Assembly (NCBI RefSeq): GCF_003693265.1
Contig: NZ_RDRE01000006.1
Coordinates: forward strand, 1 to 64,000
Length of the DNA: 64,000 nucleotides
Direction: 5' to 3'
Origin: Corynebacterium gottingense
GTDB lineage: Bacteria > Actinomycetota > Actinomycetes > Mycobacteriales > Mycobacteriaceae
Positions 46,869-55,908 of this stretch are shown in pieces; positions within the stretch are counted from its first letter, which is position 1; the number at the start of each line of letters is the position of its first letter. A program made the position numbers and the translations under genes. The notes under the pieces are model-generated. The model worked only from the letters and a program-made list of their open reading frames with translations. It was not told the origin of the DNA and searched no databases.

Positions 46869-48191
46869 ATGCGTGTAGGAGACTACCTGGACAACCGATA
46901 CGTGATCGACAGGCCGATCGCGCGTGGCGGCATGGCCACCGTGTACCGCTGCGTGGATACCCGACTCGGGCGCGAGGTCGCCGCAAAAGTCATGCACGAG
47001 CAGTATGTTCATGACCCGGTGTTCCTCGACAGGTTCCGCCGCGAAGCCCGCGCCATGGCGCAGCTGTCGCACCCGAACCTGGTCAACGTCTACGACTTTT
47101 CCGCGCAGGGCGACACCATCTTCCTCATCATGGAGCTCATCACCGGCGGCACGCTTCGCGAGCTCCTCGCCGAGCGCGGCCCGATGCCGCCGCACGCGGC
47201 CACCAGCGTGCTCCGCGGCCTGCTCACCGGGCTCGGGGTCGCGCACGCCAAGGGCCTTGTCCACCGCGACATCAAGCCCGACAACGTGCTCATCAGCGCC
47301 GACCACCAGGTCAAACTCGCCGACTTCGGGCTCGTGCGCGCCGCCGCCGAGTCGCCGCAATCTACCGACCAGATCGTGGGCACCGTGTCCTACCTCTCGC
47401 CGGAGCAGGTCAACGGCTCCGCGATCACGCCCGCCTCAGACGTCTACTCCGCCGGCATCGTCCTGTTCGAGCTCCTCACCGGCCGCACCCCGTTCACCGG
47501 CGACACGCCGCTCGCCCACGCCTACGCACGCTTGCAGGATGATGTGCCGCCGCCGTCGCAGCTTATCGACGGAGTGCCCATGCTCTTCGACGAACTCGTC
47601 ACCACCGCGACAGCCCGGACCCCCTCCGAGCGGTTCCGCGACGCCGGGGAGTTCCTCGATGCGCTCGACGACGTCGCGCGCGACCTGCGCCTTCCCGCCT
47701 ACACCGTGCCGGCCCCAAAAAACTCGGCCGCAAACCGCGCCGCCGCGCACCCCACGCGCTTCGGCTCCCAGCCGCGCCCTCCGCGCCCTCCGCACCCTCA
47801 GCGCCCGCAGCACCCCAACGGAGCAGGATCCACGCGCGCCGTTCCGCAGGCCGAGCGGCGCCTGTTCCCGGATGCCCCGGGCGCTGGGGCCGCGGCTGCG
47901 GTCCCGCAACCAGTCCCGCAACCTGCCCCGCAACCGGTGCCCGCGCCAACGCGGCAGGCTCCCGTCGCGCCGCCACCGACGCAGCGGCGGCCAACACCGG
48001 CGGCACCGCCAGCCGCGCGCGGACCGCGCCCCAAGGTGCGGCGCGTGTCCAACCGATCAGGCCTGGGGGTTGTGGTGTACGTGCTGTTCGCGATTGCAGT
48101 CACCGCAGCCGTCGCCGTCGGCGGTTGGTGGTTCGGGTCGGGCCTCTACGGCGAAATCCCTCCCCTGCTCAGTTCCGCGCTGGGTGGCTGA
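46869..48191 (+). CDS. pknL: Serine/threonine protein kinase PknL
   Basis: Receptor-like Ser/Thr kinase, 440 residues. The kinase domain (about 10-270) has the glycine loop IARGGMATVYRC, the catalytic Lys in VAAKVMHE near 40, HRDIKPDN near 132 and DFGLV near 150. A Pro/Gln/Ala-rich juxtamembrane linker (about 285-395) precedes one membrane helix near the C-terminus (about 400-428). As in PknL of relatives, there are no PASTA repeats and almost nothing lies outside the membrane, so it probably senses through partners. The divergent Rv2175c-like protein is its likely substrate. Confidence 0.94.
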   Translation: MRVGDYLDNRYVIDRPIARGGMATVYRCVDTRLGREVAAKVMHEQYVHDPVFLDRFRREARAMAQLSHPNLVNVYDFSAQGDTIFLIMELITGGTLRELLAERGPMPPHAATSVLRGLLTGLGVAHAKGLVHRDIKPDNVLISADHQVKLADFGLVRAAAESPQSTDQIVGTVSYLSPEQVNGSAITPASDVYSAGIVLFELLTGRTPFTGDTPLAHAYARLQDDVPPPSQLIDGVPMLFDELVTTATARTPSERFRDAGEFLDALDDVARDLRLPAYTVPAPKNSAANRAAAHPTRFGSQPRPPRPPHPQRPQHPNGAGSTRAVPQAERRLFPDAPGAGAAAAVPQPVPQPAPQPVPAPTRQAPVAPPPTQRRPTPAAPPAARGPRPKVRRVSNRSGLGVVVYVLFAIAVTAAVAVGGWWFGSGLYGEIPPLLSSALGG

Positions 48192-48232
48192 GGAAGGGAG
48201 GGATCGCGGGGGCGTCGAGAAGCGAATGGCGC

Positions 48233-49672
<1,440 letters not shown>

Positions 49673-50209
49673 TTATGCGTGCCCAAGAGAGGGGTCACGG
49701 AACGCGGTGACCCGGCCTTTTGCATCCAGCGGCAGCACTTCCGCGCAGGCGCGGTACTTCTTGACGTTATGACGGGCGTCGACAAGCGCATCGTGGCTCC
49801 CCTTCGGAACCCGCGGAAGCTTCGGCCGGCCGGCCATCTCCCAATACTGCTTCAGCTCGTGGGTGAAGTGCGGCAGCTCGCGCGGGTACGCGCTCATGTC
49901 GCCCCACATCTGCGCGAACAGCACGTGGTCATAGCCGCCAACCCACGCCCAGAGGTGCGGCGTGGAGGAGTCGGCGGTGAGGAAGGCGAAGACCTCGTCG
50001 CGGATCGTGCGCAGCGGCTTCCAGCGAGGGTCACTCTCCGGTGGCAGCTTACGCAGCACATTGCGGACGACCCAGTCGCTGGCGCGGGTGGCGTCGAAGT
50101 CGCGAGAAACCGCGTAGTACTCGCGGCCGTCCTCGGCGACGATGCCGATGGACACCAGCTCGATCGTCGAGCCGTCCTCAATGAACTCCGTATCGTAGAA
50201 GTACTTCAC
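49673..50209 (-). CDS. 3'-5' exoribonuclease, Rv2179c family
   Basis: A DEDD-type RNase of 178 residues. YFYDTEFIEDG at the N-terminus supplies the first Asp-Glu pair. LWAWVGGYDHVLFAQMWG near residue 80 supplies the next Asp, and HDALVDARHNVKKY near 145 supplies the last. The M. tuberculosis counterpart Rv2179c is a described member of a distinct exoribonuclease family. The start is GTG 50209; the nearest ribosome binding site (GGAAGG) is rather far, so start and leader are uncertain. Confidence 0.9.
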   Translation of the reverse strand: MKYFYDTEFIEDGSTIELVSIGIVAEDGREYYAVSRDFDATRASDWVVRNVLRKLPPESDPRWKPLRTIRDEVFAFLTADSSTPHLWAWVGGYDHVLFAQMWGDMSAYPRELPHFTHELKQYWEMAGRPKLPRVPKGSHDALVDARHNVKKYRACAEVLPLDAKGRVTAFRDPSLGHA

Positions 50210-50251
50210 CTGCGCACACAGGCCTTCCTAGTTCCAGGGTGTAAACATTTG

Positions 50252-50470
50252 CTACTCGCTCGGGCGATCATCCAAGCGGATCGGCAGGCGCTCCTCACGC
50301 CGAGCGCGACTGCGCGGCCAGAACATCACAACCGCGACGATGACGACGGCGATCGGTGCGGCAATTGTCGTGTGAAAGCCGGTTTGCGACGCAACAATGT
50401 AGAGCGCCACCGTGACAACCACCAGCACGATGCGGGTGAGGAGATCCTTGTCCATGCTCTTCATGCTCAC
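50252..50470 (-). CDS. Small membrane protein of unknown function
   Basis: A 72-residue protein with two membrane helices (about 12-30 and 33-51) and a basic/acidic cytoplasmic tail (RSRARREERLPIRLDDRPSE). It begins right after the acyltransferase stop codon; GTG 50470 or ATG 50464 may be the start. I do not recognise a named family. Position between an acyltransferase and an RNase is conserved in corynebacteria as far as I recall (Rv2180c-like, uncertain). Confidence 0.72.
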   Translation of the reverse strand: MSMKSMDKDLLTRIVLVVVTVALYIVASQTGFHTTIAAPIAVVIVAVVMFWPRSRARREERLPIRLDDRPSE

Positions 50471-51220
50471 CTACTTTCCCTCCGACGTTGCTTCCGGCTC
50501 GGCCCCCGGCGGGTACGACCCCGTCGCGGCGAGGGATTCCTTGACCTCGCTGGCGTAGACGTCAACGTAGTCGTAGCCCGTCAGCTCGGCGAGCCGGCGC
50601 ATGAGGTAGTCCGTGAACGGACGGGCTACCTCGCGCGACGCGGGGTCGAACCCGTGCTCCGCGGCCCACGCGTGCGGGTCGATCTGCTCACTGATCTCAA
50701 TGTGCACCTTCGCCGGGCGCGGGAAGTTGGTGCCGATCGGGTTGGCGTTGCGGGTGCCCACCATGCCGGTCAGCACGACGGGCGCTCCCGTTTCCATCGC
50801 GATGCGCGCAACGCCCGTGCGCCCCTTGTACACCCGGCCGTCCGGCGAGCGGGTGCCCTCCGGGTAAATACCAAAGAGCTCGCCGCTGTCCAGCACTCGC
50901 GTCGCGGCGTTGAGCAGGGCATCGCCTGCATCCGCGCTCTGGCGGTCCAGCGGGACCTGCCCCACCGAGGAGAAGAACCACTTCTGCACCGCGCCTTTCA
51001 CGCCGGGCGTGGTGAAGTACTCGCTCTTCGCCGGGAACGTGAGCTGCCGGCGCACCATCAGCGGCAGGTAAAACGAGTCCATGACGGCCTGGTGGTTGGA
51101 CACCATGATCGCCGGGCCGCGCTCCGGGATGTTGTCCGCGCCGTTGATCGTCGGGCGATTCCACACAATGAGGAACGGGCCGAGCACGGCCTTAAACAGT
51201 GAATACCACCGGTTTGTCAT
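50471..51220 (-). CDS. plsC: 1-acyl-sn-glycerol-3-phosphate acyltransferase family protein
   Basis: Membrane-associated lysophospholipid acyltransferase, 249 residues. The catalytic HX4D motif is NHQAVMD near residue 46. The substrate-binding FGIYPEGTRSPDGRVYKGRTG near 115 and the VVLTGMVGT segment complete the PlsC pattern. The N-terminus (WYSLFKAVLGPFLIVW) is an amphipathic or membrane helix. The counterpart by order is Rv2182c. It is followed without gap by the small membrane protein gene. The exact acyl acceptor is not fixed by the sequence. Confidence 0.9.
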   Translation of the reverse strand: MTNRWYSLFKAVLGPFLIVWNRPTINGADNIPERGPAIMVSNHQAVMDSFYLPLMVRRQLTFPAKSEYFTTPGVKGAVQKWFFSSVGQVPLDRQSADAGDALLNAATRVLDSGELFGIYPEGTRSPDGRVYKGRTGVARIAMETGAPVVLTGMVGTRNANPIGTNFPRPAKVHIEISEQIDPHAWAAEHGFDPASREVARPFTDYLMRRLAELTGYDYVDVYASEVKESLAATGSYPPGAEPEATSEGK

Positions 51221-51245
51221 TGCGTTTGCTCCCTCATCAAGATTT

Positions 51246-52211
51246 TCAGTGCTCGCCGCGCAGCATCTCGCGCGCGAGGTCAGCCACTCCGATCATACCG
51301 GCCTGGGGGCCGAGTTCCGCGCACTGGATGTCTGCTACCGGGCGGTACCCGGACCCGACCATCGTGTTCGCCATCGTTTCCCGAGCAGTGTCAATGAACA
51401 GGTCGGCGTCCTCCGACACCCCGCCGCCCAACACGATGAGGGCGGGGTCGAGCACGTCAGCGACGATTGACAGTCCGCGCCCCAGCCAGGTGGCGAAGCT
51501 GTCCACGGCGGCCTGCCCCAGCTCGTCGCCGGCGCGCGCCGCGGCCATCACGTCGCGCCCAGTCGCGCGTTTGTCCACCACCTTGCGGTACAGGCCACAG
51601 CGCTTGTAGGAGCCCTTCGCCGCGCTCTCTATCGCGCAGTCCACCAGCGAGGTCCCCGACGCGTAGCGCTCGAGGCACCCTTGCTTGCCGCAGGAGCAGA
51701 CCCGCCCGTCCGGGACGACGGTAATGTGGCCGAACTCCGGGGCGGTGCCAAAGGACCCGCGGTAGATCTCCCCGTGGTGCATCAGTGTCGCGCCGATTCC
51801 CGTGCCCACGGCGAACAGCACCCACGTGTCGGCCGACTTCGCGGCGCCGAAGCGGTACTCGCCCCAGGCCGCCGAGTTCGCGTCGTGCTCCAAGCGCACC
51901 GGCAGGCCAAGGGCGTCACTGAGCTCGCGGCGCAGCGGGTGGTCGTCGCGCCACGGCAGGTGCGGGGCGAACCGCACGATCTCGCAGTCAGGGTCGAGGA
52001 AGCCGGCGATCGCCAGGCCGACAGCACCGATGTCGTACGTCTCGCGCAACTGGTTGACCAGCTGCACGATCCCCTGCGTCATTTCCGGGCCGGTTTGCGG
52101 CGTCTGCGTCTGCGCCGAGTCAAGAATCCGCCCCGCCGAATCCACGACGGCGGCGCGCAAGTTCGTTCCGCCGATGTCAAAACCGAGCGTGAGCGTTTCG
52201 TCCGTTGCCAT
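51246..52211 (-). CDS. glk: ROK family glucokinase
   Basis: ATP-dependent sugar kinase, most likely glucokinase; 321 residues. The N-terminal phosphate loop is LGFDIGGTNLRAAVVD. LEHDANSAAWGEYRFG near residue 105 contains the catalytic Asp region. The ROK zinc motif is CSCGKQGCLERYASG near 172 with three Cys. It lacks an N-terminal DNA-binding domain, so it is not a ROK repressor. The start is ATG 52211, eight bases after TACGAT, in a 15-bp gap downstream of pimB'; a leaderless transcript is likely. Confidence 0.9.
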   Translation of the reverse strand: MATDETLTLGFDIGGTNLRAAVVDSAGRILDSAQTQTPQTGPEMTQGIVQLVNQLRETYDIGAVGLAIAGFLDPDCEIVRFAPHLPWRDDHPLRRELSDALGLPVRLEHDANSAAWGEYRFGAAKSADTWVLFAVGTGIGATLMHHGEIYRGSFGTAPEFGHITVVPDGRVCSCGKQGCLERYASGTSLVDCAIESAAKGSYKRCGLYRKVVDKRATGRDVMAAARAGDELGQAAVDSFATWLGRGLSIVADVLDPALIVLGGGVSEDADLFIDTARETMANTMVGSGYRPVADIQCAELGPQAGMIGVADLAREMLRGEH

Positions 52212-52219
52212 AGCCCATC

Positions 52220-52225
52220 ATCGTA
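52220..52225 (-). promoter_or_regulatory. Candidate -10 element of glk
   Basis: TACGAT (TANNNT) on the minus strand ends eight bases before ATG 52211, inside the 15-bp gap after pimB'. There is no ribosome binding site. Confidence 0.45.
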
Positions 52226-52226
52226 G

Positions 52227-53330
52227 TTACTTCAGCTGTGCAGCCAACCTGCGGGTCAGCACGTCCCAGGCAAAGTGCTTCTCGACGCGCACCCGCCCCG
52301 CCTCACCCATTCGCTTGGACGCGGCGGGATCGCTGAGGAGTGTGATGGTGGCGTCGGCAAGCATGCTCACGCTCGTGCCGTCAACGACGACGCCGGTTGC
52401 CGGCGTGACGGTTTCGGGCGCGCCGCCGGAGTCGCCGGCGATGACGGGGACGCCGCAGGCTTGCGCCTCGAGGTAGACGATGCCAAGGCCCTCCACGTCG
52501 AGGCCGCCGCCGCGGGTGCGCGCGGGCATGGCAAAGACGTCGGCTGAGGCGATGGTGTCGCGCAGCGTTGCTCGGTCGACTGCGCCGGTGAAAGTGACGC
52601 CTGCGGTGCCGCGGGCGAGGGTGCGGAGTCGGCGCTCGTCTGGACCGGACCCGACGATCACAAGCTGCGTGCCAGGCACGGCTGCGCGGATCGCGGGCAG
52701 CGCGCGGATGAGCTGGTCCTGCCCTTTTCTGGGGACGAGCCGGGACGCGCACACGATGCGGGGCGCGGGCTCGGCGTGGGCGGGCTCGGCCGGCCGGAAA
52801 AAGTCCGTGTCTACCCCAGACGGCAGCGCCACGTACTCGGGGTGTGTGCCGAATGCGGGAGCGATGCGGCGGCGCGTGTAGCCGGAAATGTAGGTGAGCA
52901 CGTCGGCGTTGCGGCCGATGTTGCGCAGGACCTGGCGCGCGCCCGGGAGCATCGACCAGCCGACCTCGTGCCCGTGGGTCGTGGCCACGACGCGGTGCGC
53001 ACCAGCCCGCTTGGCGGCGCCGCCAAGGACGGCCAGTGGGGCGGCCGCGCCGAACCACACCGTGGTCGCGCCGTGGCGGCGGATCAGCTGCGCCATTGCC
53101 GCCCGGACGCGCGGGGTGGGCAGCATGACCCGGTGCGGCCACCGCACGATGGTGTAGGGCTGCGCGGCGTCCCACTCGCGCGCAGCCGCCGCGTCCTGCG
53201 TGGAGGCAAACACCACCACCGAGTCGGGCCCGTTCAGCGCAACGAGGTGGGAGACGAAATCCCGCAGATACGACTGAATCCCGCCGAGGGTCGGCGGGAA
53301 ATCGTTGGTGACAAGCAGCGTCGGGGCCAT
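52227..53330 (-). CDS. pimB': GDP-mannose-dependent PIM mannosyltransferase
   Basis: Adds the second mannose to phosphatidylinositol monomannoside at the inner membrane face, the base of PIMs and lipoglycans; 367 residues, GT4/GT-B fold. The N-terminus LLVTNDFPPTLGGIQSYLRDF is typical, as are VCASRLVPRKGQDQLIRALP near 190 (donor domain) and PARTRGGGLDVEGLGIVYLEAQACGVPVIAG near 280, which holds the E-x7-E type region. The start is ATG 53330; the upstream open frame to 53441 is spurious. It matches Rv2188c in order and likely works upstream of MptA. Confidence 0.92.
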   Translation of the reverse strand: MAPTLLVTNDFPPTLGGIQSYLRDFVSHLVALNGPDSVVVFASTQDAAAAREWDAAQPYTIVRWPHRVMLPTPRVRAAMAQLIRRHGATTVWFGAAAPLAVLGGAAKRAGAHRVVATTHGHEVGWSMLPGARQVLRNIGRNADVLTYISGYTRRRIAPAFGTHPEYVALPSGVDTDFFRPAEPAHAEPAPRIVCASRLVPRKGQDQLIRALPAIRAAVPGTQLVIVGSGPDERRLRTLARGTAGVTFTGAVDRATLRDTIASADVFAMPARTRGGGLDVEGLGIVYLEAQACGVPVIAGDSGGAPETVTPATGVVVDGTSVSMLADATITLLSDPAASKRMGEAGRVRVEKHFAWDVLTRRLAAQLK

Positions 53331-53338
53331 GGCCTGCC

Positions 53339-53344
53339 AGCGTA
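53339..53344 (-). promoter_or_regulatory. Candidate -10 element of pimB'
   Basis: TACGCT (TANNNT) on the minus strand ends eight bases before ATG 53330, in the 19-bp gap after the NlpC/P60 gene. Leaderless arrangement inferred. Confidence 0.4.
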
Positions 53345-53349
53345 CGCGG

Positions 53350-54396
53350 TTAGTAGCGCACTGCGCCCTGGGCCGGCATGGAGTTGACCGGCACCACCTG
53401 GACCGGGATGCCGTAGTCGGACGCGTGGACCACCATGCCATCGCCGATGTACATGGCCACGTGGGTCACGCCCGGGTAGTAGCCGATGATGTCGCCCGGC
53501 TGCAGCTGGTCCATAGAGACGGGCGTACCGCCGGCCAGCTGGGCCTGCGACGTACGCGGGATGCCCTTACCGTTCTGGCCGTAGGCCCACACCATGAGGC
53601 CGGAGCAGTCGAATGCGTCCGGGCCGGTCGCGCCCCACCCGTAGGGCTTGCCAATCTGCGCGAGCGCTGCGGCGACCACGCCAGAATCCGCGGCCGGCAC
53701 GTTGGCACCGAGGTCGATCGGTCCGTCCTTGGCAATCCAGCGCTGGCGATCTTCCTCGTTCAGACTGTCAACCTGGTCTTCGATGTCACGGATCTGGCCG
53801 TCCAGCTCGTCGCGCTCGCGGTGGAGCGCGTCCAGCTGCGCGGCGAGTTGGTTGCGGTTGTACTCCGCTTCCGCCTTCGCAATGTTCGCGCTCCGGGCGC
53901 GGGACGCTGCCTCTTCGTTGGCGGTGTTCAAGCCGTCAATGGTCGTCTGCGCGTTGCGGGACAGCGAGTTGAGGTACGCGGCCCGATCGATCGCCGCCTG
54001 CGGACTGCCCGACTCGAGCGTGGTGAGCAGCACCTCGGAATCCGAGTTGCGGTACTTCGACTGCGCAATGTCGTTGACGTTGCGCTGGTAGCTCGTCTTT
54101 GCGCCGTTGGCCTCCGCAGCGGCAGTGCGCGCCGCGGCAGCCTTCTCGTCCGCCTCCGCGATCTTGCGTTCGGACGCAGCGACCTGATCCTCGAGGGACT
54201 TGATCTCCTCCGATTTTGCCGTGGCCTGGTGCGAGACGTCCTCGAGCCTGTCGATCAACTCATCAACGTCGTCCGCACCAGCCGGCACCTGCAGCGTGCC
54301 GACCGCCGCCGAAGAGAGCGCACCGACCGCGATGACCATCGCGCCTCGACGTGCTGAACGGCGCGCGCCGCGCGCGTGGAGAGAGTGTTTGCCCAC
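53350..54396 (-). CDS. ripC: NlpC/P60 peptidoglycan endopeptidase with coiled coil (RipC-like)
   Basis: Secreted cell-wall hydrolase, 348 residues. A signal peptide (about 1-45, MVIAVGALSSAAVGTLQVPAGA) is followed by a long coiled coil (about 48-210) and a C-terminal NlpC/P60 domain. The catalytic Cys is in DAFDCSGLMVWAYG near residue 262 and the His in VTHVAMYIGDG near 310. The coiled coil is the part that FtsEX contacts in this protein type. The start is GTG 54396 with AAGGGGA seven bases upstream. It matches Rv2190c (RipC) by layout and position. Confidence 0.93.
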   Translation of the reverse strand: MGKHSLHARGARRSARRGAMVIAVGALSSAAVGTLQVPAGADDVDELIDRLEDVSHQATAKSEEIKSLEDQVAASERKIAEADEKAAAARTAAAEANGAKTSYQRNVNDIAQSKYRNSDSEVLLTTLESGSPQAAIDRAAYLNSLSRNAQTTIDGLNTANEEAASRARSANIAKAEAEYNRNQLAAQLDALHRERDELDGQIRDIEDQVDSLNEEDRQRWIAKDGPIDLGANVPAADSGVVAAALAQIGKPYGWGATGPDAFDCSGLMVWAYGQNGKGIPRTSQAQLAGGTPVSMDQLQPGDIIGYYPGVTHVAMYIGDGMVVHASDYGIPVQVVPVNSMPAQGAVRY

Positions 54397-54492
54397 GACA
54401 AATCCCCTTGAGCTTTCAAGCCGAGTACGCCACTCGGAAAACCAATACCGCCCGTGATCCAACTGACCGCAAGCCTTTACAAAACTGTAACT

Positions 54493-54498
54493 ACTATA
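54493..54498 (-). promoter_or_regulatory. -10 element of the ripC-like gene
   Basis: TATAGT on the minus strand lies about 100 bp upstream of GTG 54396. The -35 is unclear. The leader contains a small hairpin, CCGAGT / ACTCGG (54421-54437). Confidence 0.55.
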
Positions 54499-54513
54499 GC
54501 CAGATCAGCCGTC

Positions 54514-54559
54514 CAATAAAAGCACACCCGGCCAATCAGCAACGATTGACACGGGTGTG
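54514..54559 (-). terminator. Rho-independent terminator after the second NlpC/P60 gene
   Basis: CACACCCG and CGGGTGTG form the outer 8-bp stem, with an inner CAATC / GATTG stem and a six-base loop, followed on the minus strand by CTTTTATT. It separates the two hydrolase genes. Confidence 0.85.
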
Positions 54560-54594
54560 AAAGTTGGTGCGCAGCGAGTGCGCGAATCCGCAAG

Positions 54595-55350
54595 TTAGAA
54601 GCGGACCACGGAGTGGACCGGCATCATGCTCAGCGGGCGCTCGCCGACCGGAACACCGTCGTTCAGGGCGTCGATGATCATGCCGTTGCCAGCGTAGATA
54701 GCAACGTGGGAGGCGCCGCTGTAGTACACGACAATGTCGCCCGGCTGGATGTTATCCAGAGAGACCGGGGTGCCTGCGGAGGCCTGCGCTTGCGAGGTAC
54801 GCGGGATGGACTTACCAGCCTGGGCGTAGACCCAGGAGGTGAAGCCGGAGCAGTCGAACGCGTTCGGGCCTGCTGCACCGTAGACGTACGGCGAACCGAT
54901 CTTGGTGCGGGCGATGTCGACGATGCGCTCGCCCTGGGTCTTCTCCTGCACCACCGGCGCCGGCGCGGTCACCGGAGCGGAGTACTGCTGAGCGACGGCC
55001 GGTGCCGGGGTCTCCGGCAGGACCTGTGCTTCGACGTTGGCGATGAACTGGTTGAAGCCCGGGACGTTGGCAATCCCCGGCAGCGCCTTCACCTGAGACA
55101 GGGCCTGACGGTACTGGCCGCCATCGGCCTTGCCTGCCAGGGACGGGACCCAAGCCTCGATGCCCGGGATGTTTGCAACACCCGGAATGTTCTCAATGCC
55201 CGGGATCTGCGCAGCAACCGGGGTGTTCGGGACGCGGACCTCAGCGGCGGAAGCCTGGGTCGGGACCATCAGAGTCGCGCCTGCGACGACGGCCGTGGCA
55301 GCTGCGACGGTGCGCACTGCGGAATTGTTCTGGCGACGGTGCTTAGCCAT
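54595..55350 (-). CDS. NlpC/P60 family secreted peptidoglycan hydrolase
   Basis: Secreted endopeptidase, 251 residues. A signal peptide (about 1-38, ending ...PTQASAAE) is followed by an unusual run of Ile/Pro/Gly-rich short repeats of the type IPGIxNIPG (about 45-70). A Pro/Val/Ala-rich linker comes next, then the NlpC/P60 domain with catalytic Cys in FDCSGFTSWVY near residue 163 and His in ASHVAIYAGNG near 213. The domain is nearly the same as that of the neighbouring RipC-like protein, suggesting duplication. The start is ATG 55350 with GGAGAAA upstream. Expression is controlled by a c-di-AMP riboswitch. Confidence 0.92.
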   Translation of the reverse strand: MAKHRRQNNSAVRTVAAATAVVAGATLMVPTQASAAEVRVPNTPVAAQIPGIENIPGVANIPGIEAWVPSLAGKADGGQYRQALSQVKALPGIANVPGFNQFIANVEAQVLPETPAPAVAQQYSAPVTAPAPVVQEKTQGERIVDIARTKIGSPYVYGAAGPNAFDCSGFTSWVYAQAGKSIPRTSQAQASAGTPVSLDNIQPGDIVVYYSGASHVAIYAGNGMIIDALNDGVPVGERPLSMMPVHSVVRF

Positions 55351-55375
55351 TGTAAGTTTCTCCATATCTTCTCTT

Positions 55376-55525
55376 CGCCTACCGGGTTGCCTGTCGGGCT
55401 GGGCCCTGAGAATGCGCCCTGACGTACCTCCGCACGCCATCCGCCCTTGTAGGAAAAGTGCGGTTTCCCGGTTCCACATCGCTCGTGCATCTCACTCGGT
55501 CCGCGGAAATCGGCTCATATGTTCT
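55376..55525 (-). ncRNA. c-di-AMP riboswitch (ydaO-yuaA)
   Basis: The leader of the NlpC/P60 gene contains conserved ydaO-type segments in the right order on the minus strand: GAGCCGATTTCCGCGGACC (near 55516), the purine-rich AACCGGGAAACCGCA, GGGCGGATGG, and the diagnostic 3' block CCCGACAGGCAACCCGGTAG followed by GCG (ending at 55376). The same class controls wall hydrolases and Rpf proteins in other Actinobacteria; binding of c-di-AMP is expected to turn expression off. Edges are approximate and the fold was not computed. Confidence 0.85.
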
Positions 55526-55571
55526 GTTTTCGTACCTTGCAAGCAACGGCTGTTGTCGCAATGTCTCGATC

Positions 55572-55601
55572 AGATTACGAAACGGCAACAAGTTTGTCCA
55601 A
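55572..55601 (-). promoter_or_regulatory. Promoter of the c-di-AMP riboswitch transcript
   Basis: TTGGAC (55596-55601) and TAATCT (55572-55577) on the minus strand are separated by 18 bp. Transcription would begin near 55565, leaving a leader of about 215 bases that includes the whole riboswitch. Confidence 0.6.
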
Positions 55602-55651
55602 TACTGAGAGTGTTACTAATCCGTTATTGAATCTTTGCAAAGGCTTTGCCC

Positions 55652-55664
55652 GCTTATCGACGCC
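55652..55664. repeat. Intergenic copy of dispersed 13-mer GCTTATCGACGCC
   Basis: Exact copy in the gap between the riboswitch promoter and the alcohol dehydrogenase gene. Between 55602 and 55787 nothing else is recognisable. Confidence 0.85.
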
Positions 55665-55787
55665 ACCACTCCCCTCAATTCGCGCCGCCCTTACCCCGAT
55701 TTGCACCCATTGACCTGCACTAAACCGACAATCGCGGAAATTCCACTGATTGACTACAGCTGTACACTGCACCACCCCATGAGATAT

Positions 55788-55803
55788 TGTGACGTTAGAC
55801 ACA
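55788..55803 (+). promoter_or_regulatory. GlxR-like (cAMP receptor) site upstream of the alcohol dehydrogenase
   Basis: TGTGACGTTAGACACA differs at one base from the GlxR/CRP consensus TGTGA-N6-TCACA. It lies about 105 bp upstream of the ATG at 55909 and so could act on that promoter. A TATACC near 55876 is a possible -10. Confidence 0.45.
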
Positions 55804-55908
55804 GGGGCATTTTTGGCAGGTGTAACGGGGGCAGAAGGGCGTCGGCAAGCATGCTCCCCGCCGTAAAATTGGGTCTATACCGATACCCCCTACTGGAAGG
55901 ACCGCCCG

